From: Desulfomicrobium escambiense DSM 10707
Lineage (GTDB): Bacteria > Desulfobacterota > Desulfovibrionia > Desulfovibrionales > Desulfomicrobiaceae
Assembly (NCBI RefSeq): GCF_000428825.1
Contig: NZ_AUAR01000004.1
Coordinates: forward strand, 1-64,000
Direction of reading: 5' to 3'
Length of the DNA stretch: 64,000 nucleotides
Part shown: in pieces, positions 40,275 through 49,150 of the stretch
Layout: every line of letters begins with the position of its first letter
Position numbering within the stretch: position 1 is the first letter of the stretch
Notes under the pieces: model-generated
What the model was told of the DNA's origin: nothing
Database searches by the model: none
Seen by the model: only the letters and a program-made list of their open reading frames with translations
Translations under genes and position numbers: made by a program

Positions 40275-41912
40275 TCAGGACAGGATCTTGCGGGCGATCT
40301 CGTCCTGCACGTCGGTGATGAAGCGGATGCCCGTCTCCTGGGCCGTGTCGCGGTTGCCGGAGACGATGTCGTCGCGGGAGATCTCCGTGACGGAGAACTT
40401 GCGTGCGCCGGCCAGGAGCTGCTGCAGGCCCGCGCCGAGCTTGTCGGCCAGGGTCCAGGCGGCGATGGCGCCGTAGGGCACGGTCTTCATCTCGTCGGCG
40501 CCGATCTTGGCCTTGAGGCTCTCATAGCCGGCGAAGATCTGCTCGGGCGTTTCGCCGATGTCCTTGACGGTCTTGGGCAGGCTGTCCCAGTTGCCGCAAA
40601 CCTTCTCTTTGCGCTCGGGGTTCAGGGCGCCTTCGATGTTGGAGCCCAGGAAGCCGGGGATCATGAGCGTGCGGCCCATGCAGATCAGCTTGACGAAGGG
40701 CGCGCCCAGGGCCAGGGCCTTGAAGATCTGGTCCTCGCGGGCCAGGCCGCCGGCGAAGGACATGTCCACGACCTTCTGCCCCTTGGCGGCCAGGATGTTG
40801 CCGTATTCGACGGCCTTGGAGTGCAGCAGGATGGACGGCACGCCCCAGGTCTCCATCATGTTCCAGGGGCTCATGCCCGTGCCGCCGCCGGAACCGTCGA
40901 TGGTCAGCAGGTCGAGGCCGGCCTCGGTGGCGTACTTGATGGCCATGGCCAGGGCTTCCATGCCGTAGGAGCCGGTCTTGAGCGAGATCTTGGTAAAGCC
41001 GAGCTTACGCAGGTAGGCCACTGTCTCCATGAAGTTCTGGTGCACGGCGTCTGCGGAGGGCAGGTCGGTGTAGCCCAGGCGGCTGTGGCGGGCGAAGCCC
41101 TTGATGCCGCCAGCCTTGAAGGCTTCCTGCACTTCGGGCAGTTCCGGGTCCGGGTCGACCAGGTAGCCGCGCTTCTTCAGGAACAGGGCGTAGTCCAGGC
41201 TCTTGACCTCGATCTCGCCGCCGATGTTCTTGGCGCCCTGACCCCACTTGAGCTCGATGCAGACCTTGCTGCCGTACTTGCCGATGACGTACTCGGCCAC
41301 GCCGTTGCGCGCGTCCTCGACGTTCAGCTGCACGATCATGGTGCCGTAGCCGTCGGAGTAGCGGTTATAGATCTCGATGCGGCGGTCCAGCTCGGGGGAC
41401 TTCTCGATGCGGCCGTTCGCCATGCTGGAGGCGCGGTCGACGCCGACCACGTTCTCGCCGATGACGATGGGGATGCCGATCAGGGCGCAGCCCGCGGCGA
41501 AGGAGTCCCAGTACTTGGCGGCGATGAAGGTCGAGCCCAGGGCGCCGGTCATCAGCGGCATGCGGACCTTGGTCTTTTCCGTGGCGCCGAAGGAGGTTTC
41601 CAGGGAGACGTTGGTGAAGAGGCAGTCGTCGGGGTTGGTGGTCCGGCCGGGAGCGACACCGTTGGCGCCGTAGCTGTAGCCCTGGATGCGCAGGGAATTG
41701 TAGCTCACGCCGACGTGGCAGGTGTTGGAACTGCCGGCGGTCACGGCACCGAAATCCCGGGGGTAGAGCATGTGCCGGCCTTTGAGGCAGGACATCCAAG
41801 TTTCGCACTTTCCGGCGCAGTCCGAGCGGCACAGGGTGCACAGGCCGGACTCGGCCGGGTTGCCGCGGTTGGTGGTACCGAGAACGTCATTGCTTTTGGG
41901 CCATTGGATCAT
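40275..41912 (-). CDS. Glutamate-synthase-like FMN protein (GltB2-type)
   Basis: A 545-residue protein of the stand-alone glutamate synthase central/FMN domain family. The barrel keeps GFTKISLKTGSYGMEALAMA, TIDGSGGGTGMSPWNMMETWG and MSFAGGLAREDQ. The N terminus has a Cys-rich patch (CTLC, CRSDC, CAGKC, SCLKGR) that may bind Fe-S. No glutaminase domain or small subunit lies nearby, so its exact reaction (glutamate synthase or other flavin chemistry) is uncertain. It is a monocistronic leftward gene. Confidence 0.8.
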   Translation of the reverse strand: MIQWPKSNDVLGTTNRGNPAESGLCTLCRSDCAGKCETWMSCLKGRHMLYPRDFGAVTAGSSNTCHVGVSYNSLRIQGYSYGANGVAPGRTTNPDDCLFTNVSLETSFGATEKTKVRMPLMTGALGSTFIAAKYWDSFAAGCALIGIPIVIGENVVGVDRASSMANGRIEKSPELDRRIEIYNRYSDGYGTMIVQLNVEDARNGVAEYVIGKYGSKVCIELKWGQGAKNIGGEIEVKSLDYALFLKKRGYLVDPDPELPEVQEAFKAGGIKGFARHSRLGYTDLPSADAVHQNFMETVAYLRKLGFTKISLKTGSYGMEALAMAIKYATEAGLDLLTIDGSGGGTGMSPWNMMETWGVPSILLHSKAVEYGNILAAKGQKVVDMSFAGGLAREDQIFKALALGAPFVKLICMGRTLMIPGFLGSNIEGALNPERKEKVCGNWDSLPKTVKDIGETPEQIFAGYESLKAKIGADEMKTVPYGAIAAWTLADKLGAGLQQLLAGARKFSVTEISRDDIVSGNRDTAQETGIRFITDVQDEIARKILS

Positions 41913-42329
41913 TTTTTCGTCTCCCGTGTGCAGATGTGGATTATGTTTCTCCGACCCAAAAATATGGACGTCACCACGAAGACCGTCCGGTCCTGCATAG
42001 TGACGCTGCGCAGCGGCGCGCCCGGCAGGACGCGCGGTGGTAGGGTCAGGATAAATTCAATAGATTATCTATGGTTGGAGCTGATTTGTGTCGATAGGAA
42101 TGGCGCCTTTTTCTTTGGGTCGTTTGGTCGTCGGCGCTGGGAATTTTTCACGTAATTTGGGAATATCTCCCATGTTCATGAGCGGGGAGCGACTGTTTCG
42201 AGGCTGTCTTGTCTGCCGATGGGTGTTTGGAAGGATGTTGCGCCGGGCCGGAGGGGATGGCGGTGGGAAGGGCGGACGGACGTGCGATGGGCCAAAAAAA
42301 ACCCTCTCGGGAGAGGGTTTCAAGCCGGG
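41913..42329. other. 417-bp intergenic region
   Basis: It contains the promoter side of the GltB2-like gene, a GC palindrome CGCTGCGCAGCG near 42004, an AT-rich stretch (42040-42080), and the mucR terminator at its right end. No gene supported. Confidence 0.5.
42294..42320 (-). terminator. Rho-independent terminator of the mucR-like gene
   Basis: Stem AAACCCTCTC (42299-42308) / GAGAGGGTTT (42311-42320) with a 2-nt loop; read leftward the stem is followed by a run of T (A-run 42294-42300). It begins 10 bp after the gene's stop. Confidence 0.93.
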
Positions 42330-42734
42330 CTATTCCTGGGTCTTGGGCGCCTTCTTGCGCTTTTCCCAGAGCTTCATGCCCTGCATGGTCTTGCGGCGGT
42401 CGCGGGCCAGGGACTTGGCCACCAGGGAGGTGCCCTTCTTGTAGCCGTACTTTTCCCTGTACTCTTCCGGGGTCAAACCGTGGGTCGCCAGGTGACGCTT
42501 GGTCAGGACCTTGAAGGACTTGCCGCACTCGCAGCAGATGACGCTCTTTTCGCGGATGGCGTTCTTGGGGTCGACGGCGGGTTCGCCTTCGGTCACGGGT
42601 GCGACTCCCTCGGCCACGCCGCGTATGTTCTGCGCCAGCGAGCGGATCATAGAGGTGATTTCGTCCTCGTTCATGTTGCGGACGGAAGCCTGGGCCTTAA
42701 CGATTTCTATTGCCTGCTTGAGATAGTCTTCCAT
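42330..42734 (-). CDS. MucR/Ros-family zinc-finger regulator
   Basis: A 134-residue transcription factor. The Ros/MucR-type zinc finger is CCECGKSFKVLTKRHLATHG followed by TPEEYREKYG, the hallmark of the family. The basic tail suggests DNA binding at AT-rich sites. Start MEDYLKQA chosen because GGAG lies 5 bp upstream; the longer MATSS start has no such signal. Target genes are unknown. Confidence 0.93.
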   Translation of the reverse strand: MEDYLKQAIEIVKAQASVRNMNEDEITSMIRSLAQNIRGVAEGVAPVTEGEPAVDPKNAIREKSVICCECGKSFKVLTKRHLATHGLTPEEYREKYGYKKGTSLVAKSLARDRRKTMQGMKLWEKRKKAPKTQE

Positions 42735-43034
42735 TTTTACTCCATACGTATATAGGGTCGGTATCGATGATGTAGCCAATCGATCAAAGTACCTTCATAC
42801 ATAGTAGGGATTCTGCGAAAGTCAAATGCTTTCTTGGTAATCTATTGAGTCTCTTTTTGCGGTCTTCCCCGCGGCCCGGAAACACCCCCGGATGGCCGAA
42901 AACTTGGCAGGGATTTTTCTGAAATTGCATGTGCATTCCGGTGAATACAGGGGCTGGGGGGAACTTGACGGATCTGTTTTTTTTGGTTCAGCTGCGAGCC
43001 GCAGGAATGAATATTTTGACGAAAGGAGGGTGTA
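42735..43034. other. 300-bp divergent intergenic region (mucR / yajQ)
   Basis: It should hold both promoters. AT-rich patches occur on the mucR side and near yajQ (TTGACGGATCTG at 42964). I see no gene. Confidence 0.4.
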
Positions 43035-43526
43035 ATGCCGTCGTTTGATATTGTAAGCGAACTCGATCTGCAGGAAGTCGACAATGCGGTGAACAACGTG
43101 CGCAAGGAGGTGGAAACCCGGTACGACTTCCGCGGCGTGATCACGGAAATGGAGTTTAACCGGAAGACCAAGGTCATCTCCCTGGTCACGGGCGACGACA
43201 TGAAGATCCGGGCCATCCGGGACATGCTCATCTCCCATTTCGTGCGGCGCAAGGTGGACCCCAAGTCCATGGAGTTCGGCGAGTCCGAGAAAACCTCGCG
43301 GGGCCAGCTCAAGCAGGAGATCAAGCTGCACGACGGCATCGACAAGGACAACGCCCGCAAGCTCGTGAAGCTCATCAAGGACAGCAAGCTCAAGGTTCAG
43401 GCCGCCATCCAGGACGAGCAGGTACGGGTCACGGGCAAGCAGATCGACGACCTGCAGGCCGTCATGGCCCTGCTCAGGGACGCGAAATTCGAACTGCCCC
43501 TGCAGTACGTGAACATGAAGAAGTAG
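43035..43526 (+). CDS. yajQ: YajQ-family nucleotide-binding protein
   Basis: A 163-residue DUF520/YajQ protein: [21 protein letters not shown] at the start, [18 protein letters not shown]-type middle and [19 protein letters not shown] at the end. YajQ folds as two RNP-like ferredoxin domains; a Xanthomonas member binds cyclic di-GMP. AAAGGAGGG precedes the ATG. Confidence 0.96.
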   Translation: MPSFDIVSELDLQEVDNAVNNVRKEVETRYDFRGVITEMEFNRKTKVISLVTGDDMKIRAIRDMLISHFVRRKVDPKSMEFGESEKTSRGQLKQEIKLHDGIDKDNARKLVKLIKDSKLKVQAAIQDEQVRVTGKQIDDLQAVMALLRDAKFELPLQYVNMKK

Positions 43527-43536
43527 CGGAGTCAGT

Positions 43537-43767
43537 ATGCACGATTTCCTGATGGGCATCTGGGGATGGCTCACGGCCAACCCCCTGGCCGGACTCGGCG
43601 TCGCCGCCGTGGTCGCGCTCATGCTCTGGAAGCAGCCGAAGCAGACCATGAAGCTCGCCCTGGCCCTGCTGGTCCTTGTGGCCCTGGGCTACCTCGTTTC
43701 GGGCATCATCGACTTCACCATGCACAGCGCCGTGGTGAAGGAGAGCGGGATCGAGAAGAGTCAGTAG
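43537..43767 (+). CDS. Small membrane protein
   Basis: A 76-residue protein with two hydrophobic stretches (NPLAGLGVAAVVALML and LALALLVLVALGYLVSG) separated by KQPKQTMK. It lies 10 bp after yajQ and is probably co-transcribed. No family recognised. After its stop comes a REP-like palindrome and no gene until 43940. Confidence 0.75.
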   Translation: MHDFLMGIWGWLTANPLAGLGVAAVVALMLWKQPKQTMKLALALLVLVALGYLVSGIIDFTMHSAVVKESGIEKSQ

Positions 43768-43851
43768 GATTTCGTTTCGGGCTTTCCGCCGGCACGCGCC
43801 CTGGATTCCCGACTTCGCGGGGCCGAAGCGGAGGCCTTGGCGTAGCCTCGA

Positions 43852-43880
43852 CGTCATTCCCGCGCAGGCGGGAATCCAGG
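43852..43880. repeat. REP-like palindromic repeat, copy 2
   Basis: GTCATTCCCGCGCAGGCGGG followed by AATCCAGG differs from the copy at 36689 by one base in the loop and at the end. A T-run (43881-43886) follows, so it may also help end the yajQ transcript. Confidence 0.8.
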
Positions 43881-43939
43881 TTTTTTGTCTTTACGCCCTG
43901 ATTTGATCCCGGGGAGTAGCAACGGGGACTCCTCAAGCC

Positions 43940-45544
43940 CTACCGTGTCATGGGCAGGAGCATGCGCACGGTCGTGCCTGAGCCGGGTTGCGACGAGAAC
44001 TCCAGCCGTCCGCCGTGCTCGTGCATGATGGCCGAGGAGATGGACAGGCCCAGGCCCGTGCCGCCCTGTTCGCGCTTGGTGGTGAAGAAGGGGTCCTGGA
44101 TGTACTTGAGGTCCAGGGGGTCGATGCCGCAGCCGTTGTCGCGTACCTCCACCCCGGCCCAGGCCCGGTTTTCGCCGAGATTTGACAGGACCTGCACCGT
44201 GATCTCCCCGCCCGCGGCGGGCACGGCCTCGCAGGCGTTGACCAGGAGGTTGATGAGGACCTGGATCAGGCGCTGGGGATCGGCCTCCACCAGGGCCGGT
44301 TCCGGGGCCAGCCGCACCAGGTAGCCGGGGGCCGCGCTCTTGAGCTTGTGGCGCACGAAGGCCAGGGCCCCGGCCACCACGTTGTTGAGGTCCGTTGATT
44401 CCCGCTCGCCCTCGGGACGCTGGCGCGAGTAGTCCTTGAGGCGCGAGACGATGTCCTTGATACGCTCGGAGCCGTCGACCATGCCCTGCAACAGCAGCGG
44501 CATCTGCTGCCTGAGCTCCGAGTATTCGAGCCCGCCGAGGACGAAGTCCCCGTGCTCCTCCTGGTATTCGTCCAGGACGTGCAGGGCGTCGGCCCACACG
44601 TCGCGCAGCAGCGGCAGGTTGAGGGTCAGGAAGCTGTTGGGGTTGTTGATCTCGTGGGCCACGCCAGCCACCAGCACGCCCAGCGACGCCATCTTGTCGG
44701 CCTGGATCATCTTCTGGCTCCGCAGTTCCGCCTTGCGCTCGGCGTCCTTGCGGGCCGTGATGTCCGTGAGCTTGCCCTCGATGAAGGCCGTGCGGCCCTG
44801 GTCGTCCTTTTCGCTTCTGGCGTTGAACTCCACCCAGATCTCGCTGCCGTCCTTGCGGCGCATGCGCGTCTCGAAATCCTTGATCACACCGTCGTTGCGG
44901 ATGACCGAGAAGACCCGCTCCCGGTCGTCGGGATCGCAGTAGAGCTGGCGGCCGATGTTGGTGACCGAGGCCATGAGGTCTTCGGGCGAGTCGTAACCCA
45001 GGATGCGCGCCATCTCCCGGTTGGCCTCCAGGAAGCGGCCCTGGGCCGTGGAGCGGTAGATGCCCTCCAGGGCCTTCTCGAAGATGGCCCGGTATTTCCT
45101 GCCTTCCTCCTCCCGTTCGCTCCATTCCGTGATGTCATGGGCGAAGACCACGGCCCCCAGAATCTCCCCGCCGCGCACCAGAGGCACGTAGGTGTTCTGG
45201 TAGAAGCCGATCTCCCCTTTGGGTCGGCGGTATCTGCGGCGCAGGATGTAGGACTCGCCCTTCAGCACGCGGTCGAAGTTGCGCCGTGACGCGGCGCGCT
45301 CCTCGGGGTCGAGGATGTCGAAGACGTGCATGCCCGGGTGGATGTCCAGATTCCAGTTGTGTTTGACGAATTCGCGGTGGGCCTGGTTGAAGGCGATGTA
45401 GTTGTAGTTCAGGTCCAGGGAAAAGAGCATGACGTTGAGGGGCGTGTCGATGAGGGCGCGCAGGTCGTGCAGTTCCCGGGTCAGGGTTCGGTTGGCCCGC
45501 TCCAGGTGGCGCAGCCTGGCCAGGAGGTCCTCGCGTCCGTTCAC
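43940..45544 (-). CDS. PAS-PAS sensor histidine kinase (soluble)
   Basis: A 534-residue kinase without membrane helices: two PAS domains (about 40-160 and 165-285), HisKA with GVAHEINNPNSFLTLNLPLL (NtrB/PAS4-like H-box) and a HATPase with NACEAV, DNGCGIDPLDLK and GTGLGLSIS. It overlaps the sigma-54 regulator gene by 4 bp (45541-45544), so the two form a cognate pair. Confidence 0.93.
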   Translation of the reverse strand: MNGREDLLARLRHLERANRTLTRELHDLRALIDTPLNVMLFSLDLNYNYIAFNQAHREFVKHNWNLDIHPGMHVFDILDPEERAASRRNFDRVLKGESYILRRRYRRPKGEIGFYQNTYVPLVRGGEILGAVVFAHDITEWSEREEEGRKYRAIFEKALEGIYRSTAQGRFLEANREMARILGYDSPEDLMASVTNIGRQLYCDPDDRERVFSVIRNDGVIKDFETRMRRKDGSEIWVEFNARSEKDDQGRTAFIEGKLTDITARKDAERKAELRSQKMIQADKMASLGVLVAGVAHEINNPNSFLTLNLPLLRDVWADALHVLDEYQEEHGDFVLGGLEYSELRQQMPLLLQGMVDGSERIKDIVSRLKDYSRQRPEGERESTDLNNVVAGALAFVRHKLKSAAPGYLVRLAPEPALVEADPQRLIQVLINLLVNACEAVPAAGGEITVQVLSNLGENRAWAGVEVRDNGCGIDPLDLKYIQDPFFTTKREQGGTGLGLSISSAIMHEHGGRLEFSSQPGSGTTVRMLLPMTR

Positions 45545-46953
45545 TCGTCGTCCTCGCTGGCCATGAGGAGCTTGTTCAGGCGTTTGTTCAGGGCCTGGCG
45601 GGATACGCCGAGCATGCCCGCGGCCATGGCCTGGTTGCCGCCCGTGCGGCGCATGGCCTCCATGACCAGTTCCGCGCAGACGCGCTTCAAGGTCGGGAGT
45701 TCCGGCCCGAACTGCACGCCGGCCCCTTCGCCGGATCTGGCCGCGGGCGCGTCGGCATGGTGCGCGGCCACGTGCTCCCTGATGCGCCCGATGTCCAGGG
45801 TCTCGCCCGTGGTGCAGCTGGCGGCGTCGAGGATCAGGAACTGCAGTTCACGTACATTGCCTGGAAAGGGATATCCCATGAGCAATGGGAAGAGCTCGGG
45901 CGGAGCCACGGGCTTGCGGCGCTGCTGGCAGGCCTGGCGCAGGAAGTGGTCCACGAGCAGGGGGATGTCCTCGCGCCGCTCGCGCAGGGGCGGCAGATGC
46001 ACGTGGTGGGCCCGCAGGCGGTAGTAGAGGTCCGAGCGGAAGCGTTCGGGTTCGCCAAGCGCCGCCGGGTCCACGTTGGTGGCGGCGATGATGCGCGCGT
46101 CGGTCTTGCGCGTCACGTCGGAGCCGATGGGCAGGTACTCGCGCTCCTGCACCAGACGCAGCAGCTTGACCTGGGAGGCGTGCGGCAGGTCGCCGATCTC
46201 GTCCAGGAAGAGGGTGCCGGCCTTGGCGTTCTCGACCAGCCCCGGCCTGGCCCGGTCTGCGCCCGTGAAGGCGCCCTTCTTGTGGCCGAAGAGGGTGTCG
46301 GCGAAGATGTTGTCGTCGAGGCCAGCCACGTTGACGGGGATGAACTCGCCCTGGCGGCCGCTCAGGTCGTGGATGACCTTGGCCACCAGTTCCTTGCCCA
46401 CGCCGGATTCGCCGGTGATGAGCACGGGCTGGGTGCTGCGCGCGATGGCCTCGATGTACTGGAAGATCGAGCGCATGGCCTTGGAGCAGGTCACGATGGG
46501 CGCGAAGGCCTCGGGATGCTCCAGGGTGTCCTGCAGGAAGCGCGTGCGCAGGCCGCTGTTCTCGCGGCGTAGTTCGCGGATCTCGATGGCGTGGCGGATG
46601 CCCGAGACGAGGCTGCTCTTGTCGTTGGTCTTGACGAAGAAGTCGAAGGCCCCGCGCTTGATGCACTGCACGGCCGTCTCCACCTGGCCCATGCCGGTGA
46701 TGACCAGCACCGGGACGTCCGGGTTGGTCCGGCCGACCTCGACGATGAGCTCCTCGCCGGACATGCCGGGCATGGCCAGGTCCACGGCCATGACCTCCAC
46801 TTCGGTCGAGGCGAGGATGGAGGGTACCTCGGAGCTGTCCTGGCAGCAGATGATGTTGTCGATGCCGTGGGATTTCAGCGCCAGGGAAAAGGACCGCAGC
46901 CAGGTCTCCTCGTCGTCGACGAGCAGCACGGGGTTGGTTGGGTATTTGCTCAT
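45541..46953 (-). CDS. NtrC-type sigma-54-dependent response regulator
   Basis: A 470-residue regulator: receiver ([25 protein letters not shown]), AAA+ with GESGVGKE, the sigma-54 loop [16 protein letters not shown], and a Fis-type HTH ([20 protein letters not shown]) at the end. It acts with the overlapping PAS kinase. Targets are not evident; the PaaK/liv operon begins just upstream. Confidence 0.95.
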   Translation of the reverse strand: MSKYPTNPVLLVDDEETWLRSFSLALKSHGIDNIICCQDSSEVPSILASTEVEVMAVDLAMPGMSGEELIVEVGRTNPDVPVLVITGMGQVETAVQCIKRGAFDFFVKTNDKSSLVSGIRHAIEIRELRRENSGLRTRFLQDTLEHPEAFAPIVTCSKAMRSIFQYIEAIARSTQPVLITGESGVGKELVAKVIHDLSGRQGEFIPVNVAGLDDNIFADTLFGHKKGAFTGADRARPGLVENAKAGTLFLDEIGDLPHASQVKLLRLVQEREYLPIGSDVTRKTDARIIAATNVDPAALGEPERFRSDLYYRLRAHHVHLPPLRERREDIPLLVDHFLRQACQQRRKPVAPPELFPLLMGYPFPGNVRELQFLILDAASCTTGETLDIGRIREHVAAHHADAPAARSGEGAGVQFGPELPTLKRVCAELVMEAMRRTGGNQAMAAGMLGVSRQALNKRLNKLLMASEDDE

Positions 46954-46962
46954 GTGCGTGCC

Positions 46963-48219
46963 CTACTCATACGTGCGTTCGTCCACGAGGGCCGGGGACC
47001 CTTCGGGGATCGTTTCGCCCAGGCCCAGGACAGTCACCGCGGGCCGGAGCTTGGCCGTTTCCTGGAAGGCCGCGGCGACGGCAGCGGTATCCACGGGGCC
47101 GTTGGTCTCGATGCGCAGGACCAAGCTGTCCTTGCCCCCCGCATTGCCGACCACGACCTGATGCCGCAGGATCTGCGGGAAGCCGCGCATGGCCTGCGCC
47201 ACCTGGGACGGGTAGATGAACTGGCCGCGCACCTTGGCCGTGTCGTCGACGCGGCCGAGGATGCCCAGGAGCTTGGGGGCCGTCCGGCCGCAGGCGCAGG
47301 GGGCCTCGGACAGGCGCGACAGGTCGCCCGTTGCCAGGCGCACCAGGGGGTAGTCCAGGGTTAAGGGGGTGACCACGACCTCGCCCATCTCGCCCGGCGG
47401 CACGGGCAGTCCCGTGGCCGGGTCGCAGATCTCCACGAAGCAGCGCTCGGCCAGGTGCATGCCGCCCAGGGCCATGCACTCGTAGGCAATGCAGCCAACG
47501 TCGGCCGTGCCGTAGCCCTGGCGGACGAGCATGCCGAACATGTCCTGCACCTCCCGGCGCAGGCTCTCGGGCAGGCGCTCGGCCGCGACCATGGCCACCC
47601 GGAGCCGGAAATCCCTCTTCGGGTCCAGGCCCTTCTCCGCGGCCTTCTCGCCCAGCGTCTTCAGGAAGCTCGTCATGCCGACGAAGCCCGTCACGGGCAG
47701 CTCCTCCATGAGCTGGAGCTGCACGGCCGTGTTGCCGGGTCCGGCCGGGATCACGGCGCAGCCCAGGGCGCGCAGGGGCTCTTCCAGCATGAGGCCGGCG
47801 GGCGTGAGGTGGTAGCTGAAGGTCATCTGCGCCAGGTCCCCGGCGCGGAAGCCCGCGGCGTAGAAGGCCTGGGTCCAGCCCCAGTAGTCGGGGGAGCGGC
47901 CCTCGGGGTCGTAGATGGGACCCGGAGACTGGTAGATGCGCGACAGCTCGCCGGGGGCGCAGGACAGGAACCATGACAGCCCCTTCTCGCGCTGCAGGCG
48001 GGAGAGGTCCTTCTTGCGCAGGACCGGGATGGAGGTGAAGTCCTCCAGGGAGCGGATTTCATCGGGTACGATGCTCGCGGTCCCCAGGCGTTCGCGGAAT
48101 TCGCCGTCGAAGGACGCCGCCCTGGCCACCACGGCCTGCAGCGCCTGCCACTGCCGTATGGCCCTGGCGGCCGCCGAGTCCGTCTCGTGTTCGTGGTAGA
48201 AGCCCTGTGTTCTGTCCAT
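46963..48219 (-). CDS. Phenylacetate-CoA ligase-like AMP-forming enzyme
   Basis: A 418-residue PaaK/CapK-like adenylating enzyme. Motifs include GTADVGCIAYECMA, the AMP-site Asp in LVRLATGDLSRL, and GRVDDTAKVRGQFIYPSQV. It lacks the P-loop-like SSGTTGxP box typical of PaaK (the aligned region reads YQSPGPIYDP), so its activity may be modified. The start follows GGAG. It is the last gene of the leftward liv/acyl-CoA ligase set, implying aryl or acyl acid activation. Confidence 0.8.
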   Translation of the reverse strand: MDRTQGFYHEHETDSAAARAIRQWQALQAVVARAASFDGEFRERLGTASIVPDEIRSLEDFTSIPVLRKKDLSRLQREKGLSWFLSCAPGELSRIYQSPGPIYDPEGRSPDYWGWTQAFYAAGFRAGDLAQMTFSYHLTPAGLMLEEPLRALGCAVIPAGPGNTAVQLQLMEELPVTGFVGMTSFLKTLGEKAAEKGLDPKRDFRLRVAMVAAERLPESLRREVQDMFGMLVRQGYGTADVGCIAYECMALGGMHLAERCFVEICDPATGLPVPPGEMGEVVVTPLTLDYPLVRLATGDLSRLSEAPCACGRTAPKLLGILGRVDDTAKVRGQFIYPSQVAQAMRGFPQILRHQVVVGNAGGKDSLVLRIETNGPVDTAAVAAAFQETAKLRPAVTVLGLGETIPEGSPALVDERTYE

Positions 48220-48277
48220 GGACGCTCCGAAGAGTGGGTGTGCGTGAAGGGAGGGGAGCCCGTCGGTCCGGAAAATT

Positions 48278-49075
48278 TCAGCCCAGCCAGCGCTTGCGGC
48301 GGCGGTAGTGCTTGACGTCATGGTAGCTGCGCTTCTCGCCGCCGTGCCCCAGGCCCAGGTAGAACTCCTGCACGTCGGGGTTGCGCAGCAGGTCCTCGCC
48401 TTTGCCGTCCATGACGATGCGCCCGTTCTCCATGATGTAGCCGTAGTCCGCCAGGGACAAGGCCATGCGCGCGTTCTGCTCCACGAGCAGGACGCTCACG
48501 CCCTCGGTCTTGTTGATCCGGCGCACGATGTCGAAGATCTCCTCCACCAGCAGGGGCGCCAGGCCCAGGGACGGCTCGTCCAGGAGCAGGAGCTTGGGAC
48601 AGGCCATGACCGCCCGCCCGATGGCCAGCATCTGCTGCTCGCCGCCGGACATGTAGCCGGCCAGCTGGTGGCGGCGTTCCCGCAGCCTTGGGAAGTACGA
48701 ATACACTTTTTCGGCGTTGTGCGCAAAAAGGCGCGCGGGCTGGGTGTAGGCCCCGCAGCGCAGGTTCTCCTCCACCGTCAGGTCCTCGAAGATGCGCCGG
48801 CCCTCCATGACCTGGAAGACGCCAGCCCGGACCAGTTTCTCGGGGCTCAGGCGCACCGTGTCCACGCCGTCGTAGAGGACAGACCCGGACGTGACCTTGC
48901 CGTTTTCCCCGGCCAGCAACCCCGAGACGGCTTTGAGCGTCGTGGACTTGCCCGCTCCGTTGGCGCCCAGGAGGGTGGTGATGCTGCCGGCGGCCACGTC
49001 CAGGGACAGACCCTTAAGGACCAGGACCACGTCGTTGTAGACCACTTCCAGGTTCATGACTTGGAGGATGTTCAT
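48278..49075 (-). CDS. livF: Branched-chain amino acid-type ABC ATPase (LivF-like)
   Basis: A 265-residue LivF-like ATPase: GANGAGKST, signature YMSGGEQQMLAIGRAV, Walker B LLLDEPSLGLAP. With LivG it energises the LivH/LivM permease. The C-terminal tail (KRSYHDVKHYRRRKRWLG) is basic and longer than usual. Confidence 0.92.
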   Translation of the reverse strand: MNILQVMNLEVVYNDVVLVLKGLSLDVAAGSITTLLGANGAGKSTTLKAVSGLLAGENGKVTSGSVLYDGVDTVRLSPEKLVRAGVFQVMEGRRIFEDLTVEENLRCGAYTQPARLFAHNAEKVYSYFPRLRERRHQLAGYMSGGEQQMLAIGRAVMACPKLLLLDEPSLGLAPLLVEEIFDIVRRINKTEGVSVLLVEQNARMALSLADYGYIMENGRIVMDGKGEDLLRNPDVQEFYLGLGHGGEKRSYHDVKHYRRRKRWLG

Positions 49076-49150
49076 GGATGCCTTCAGTTCCGAGTTAGAC
49101 AATTCGTTTCGCACGGGCGGGGACGCCGGGCGCCCCCGCCCTGGTTTCCA

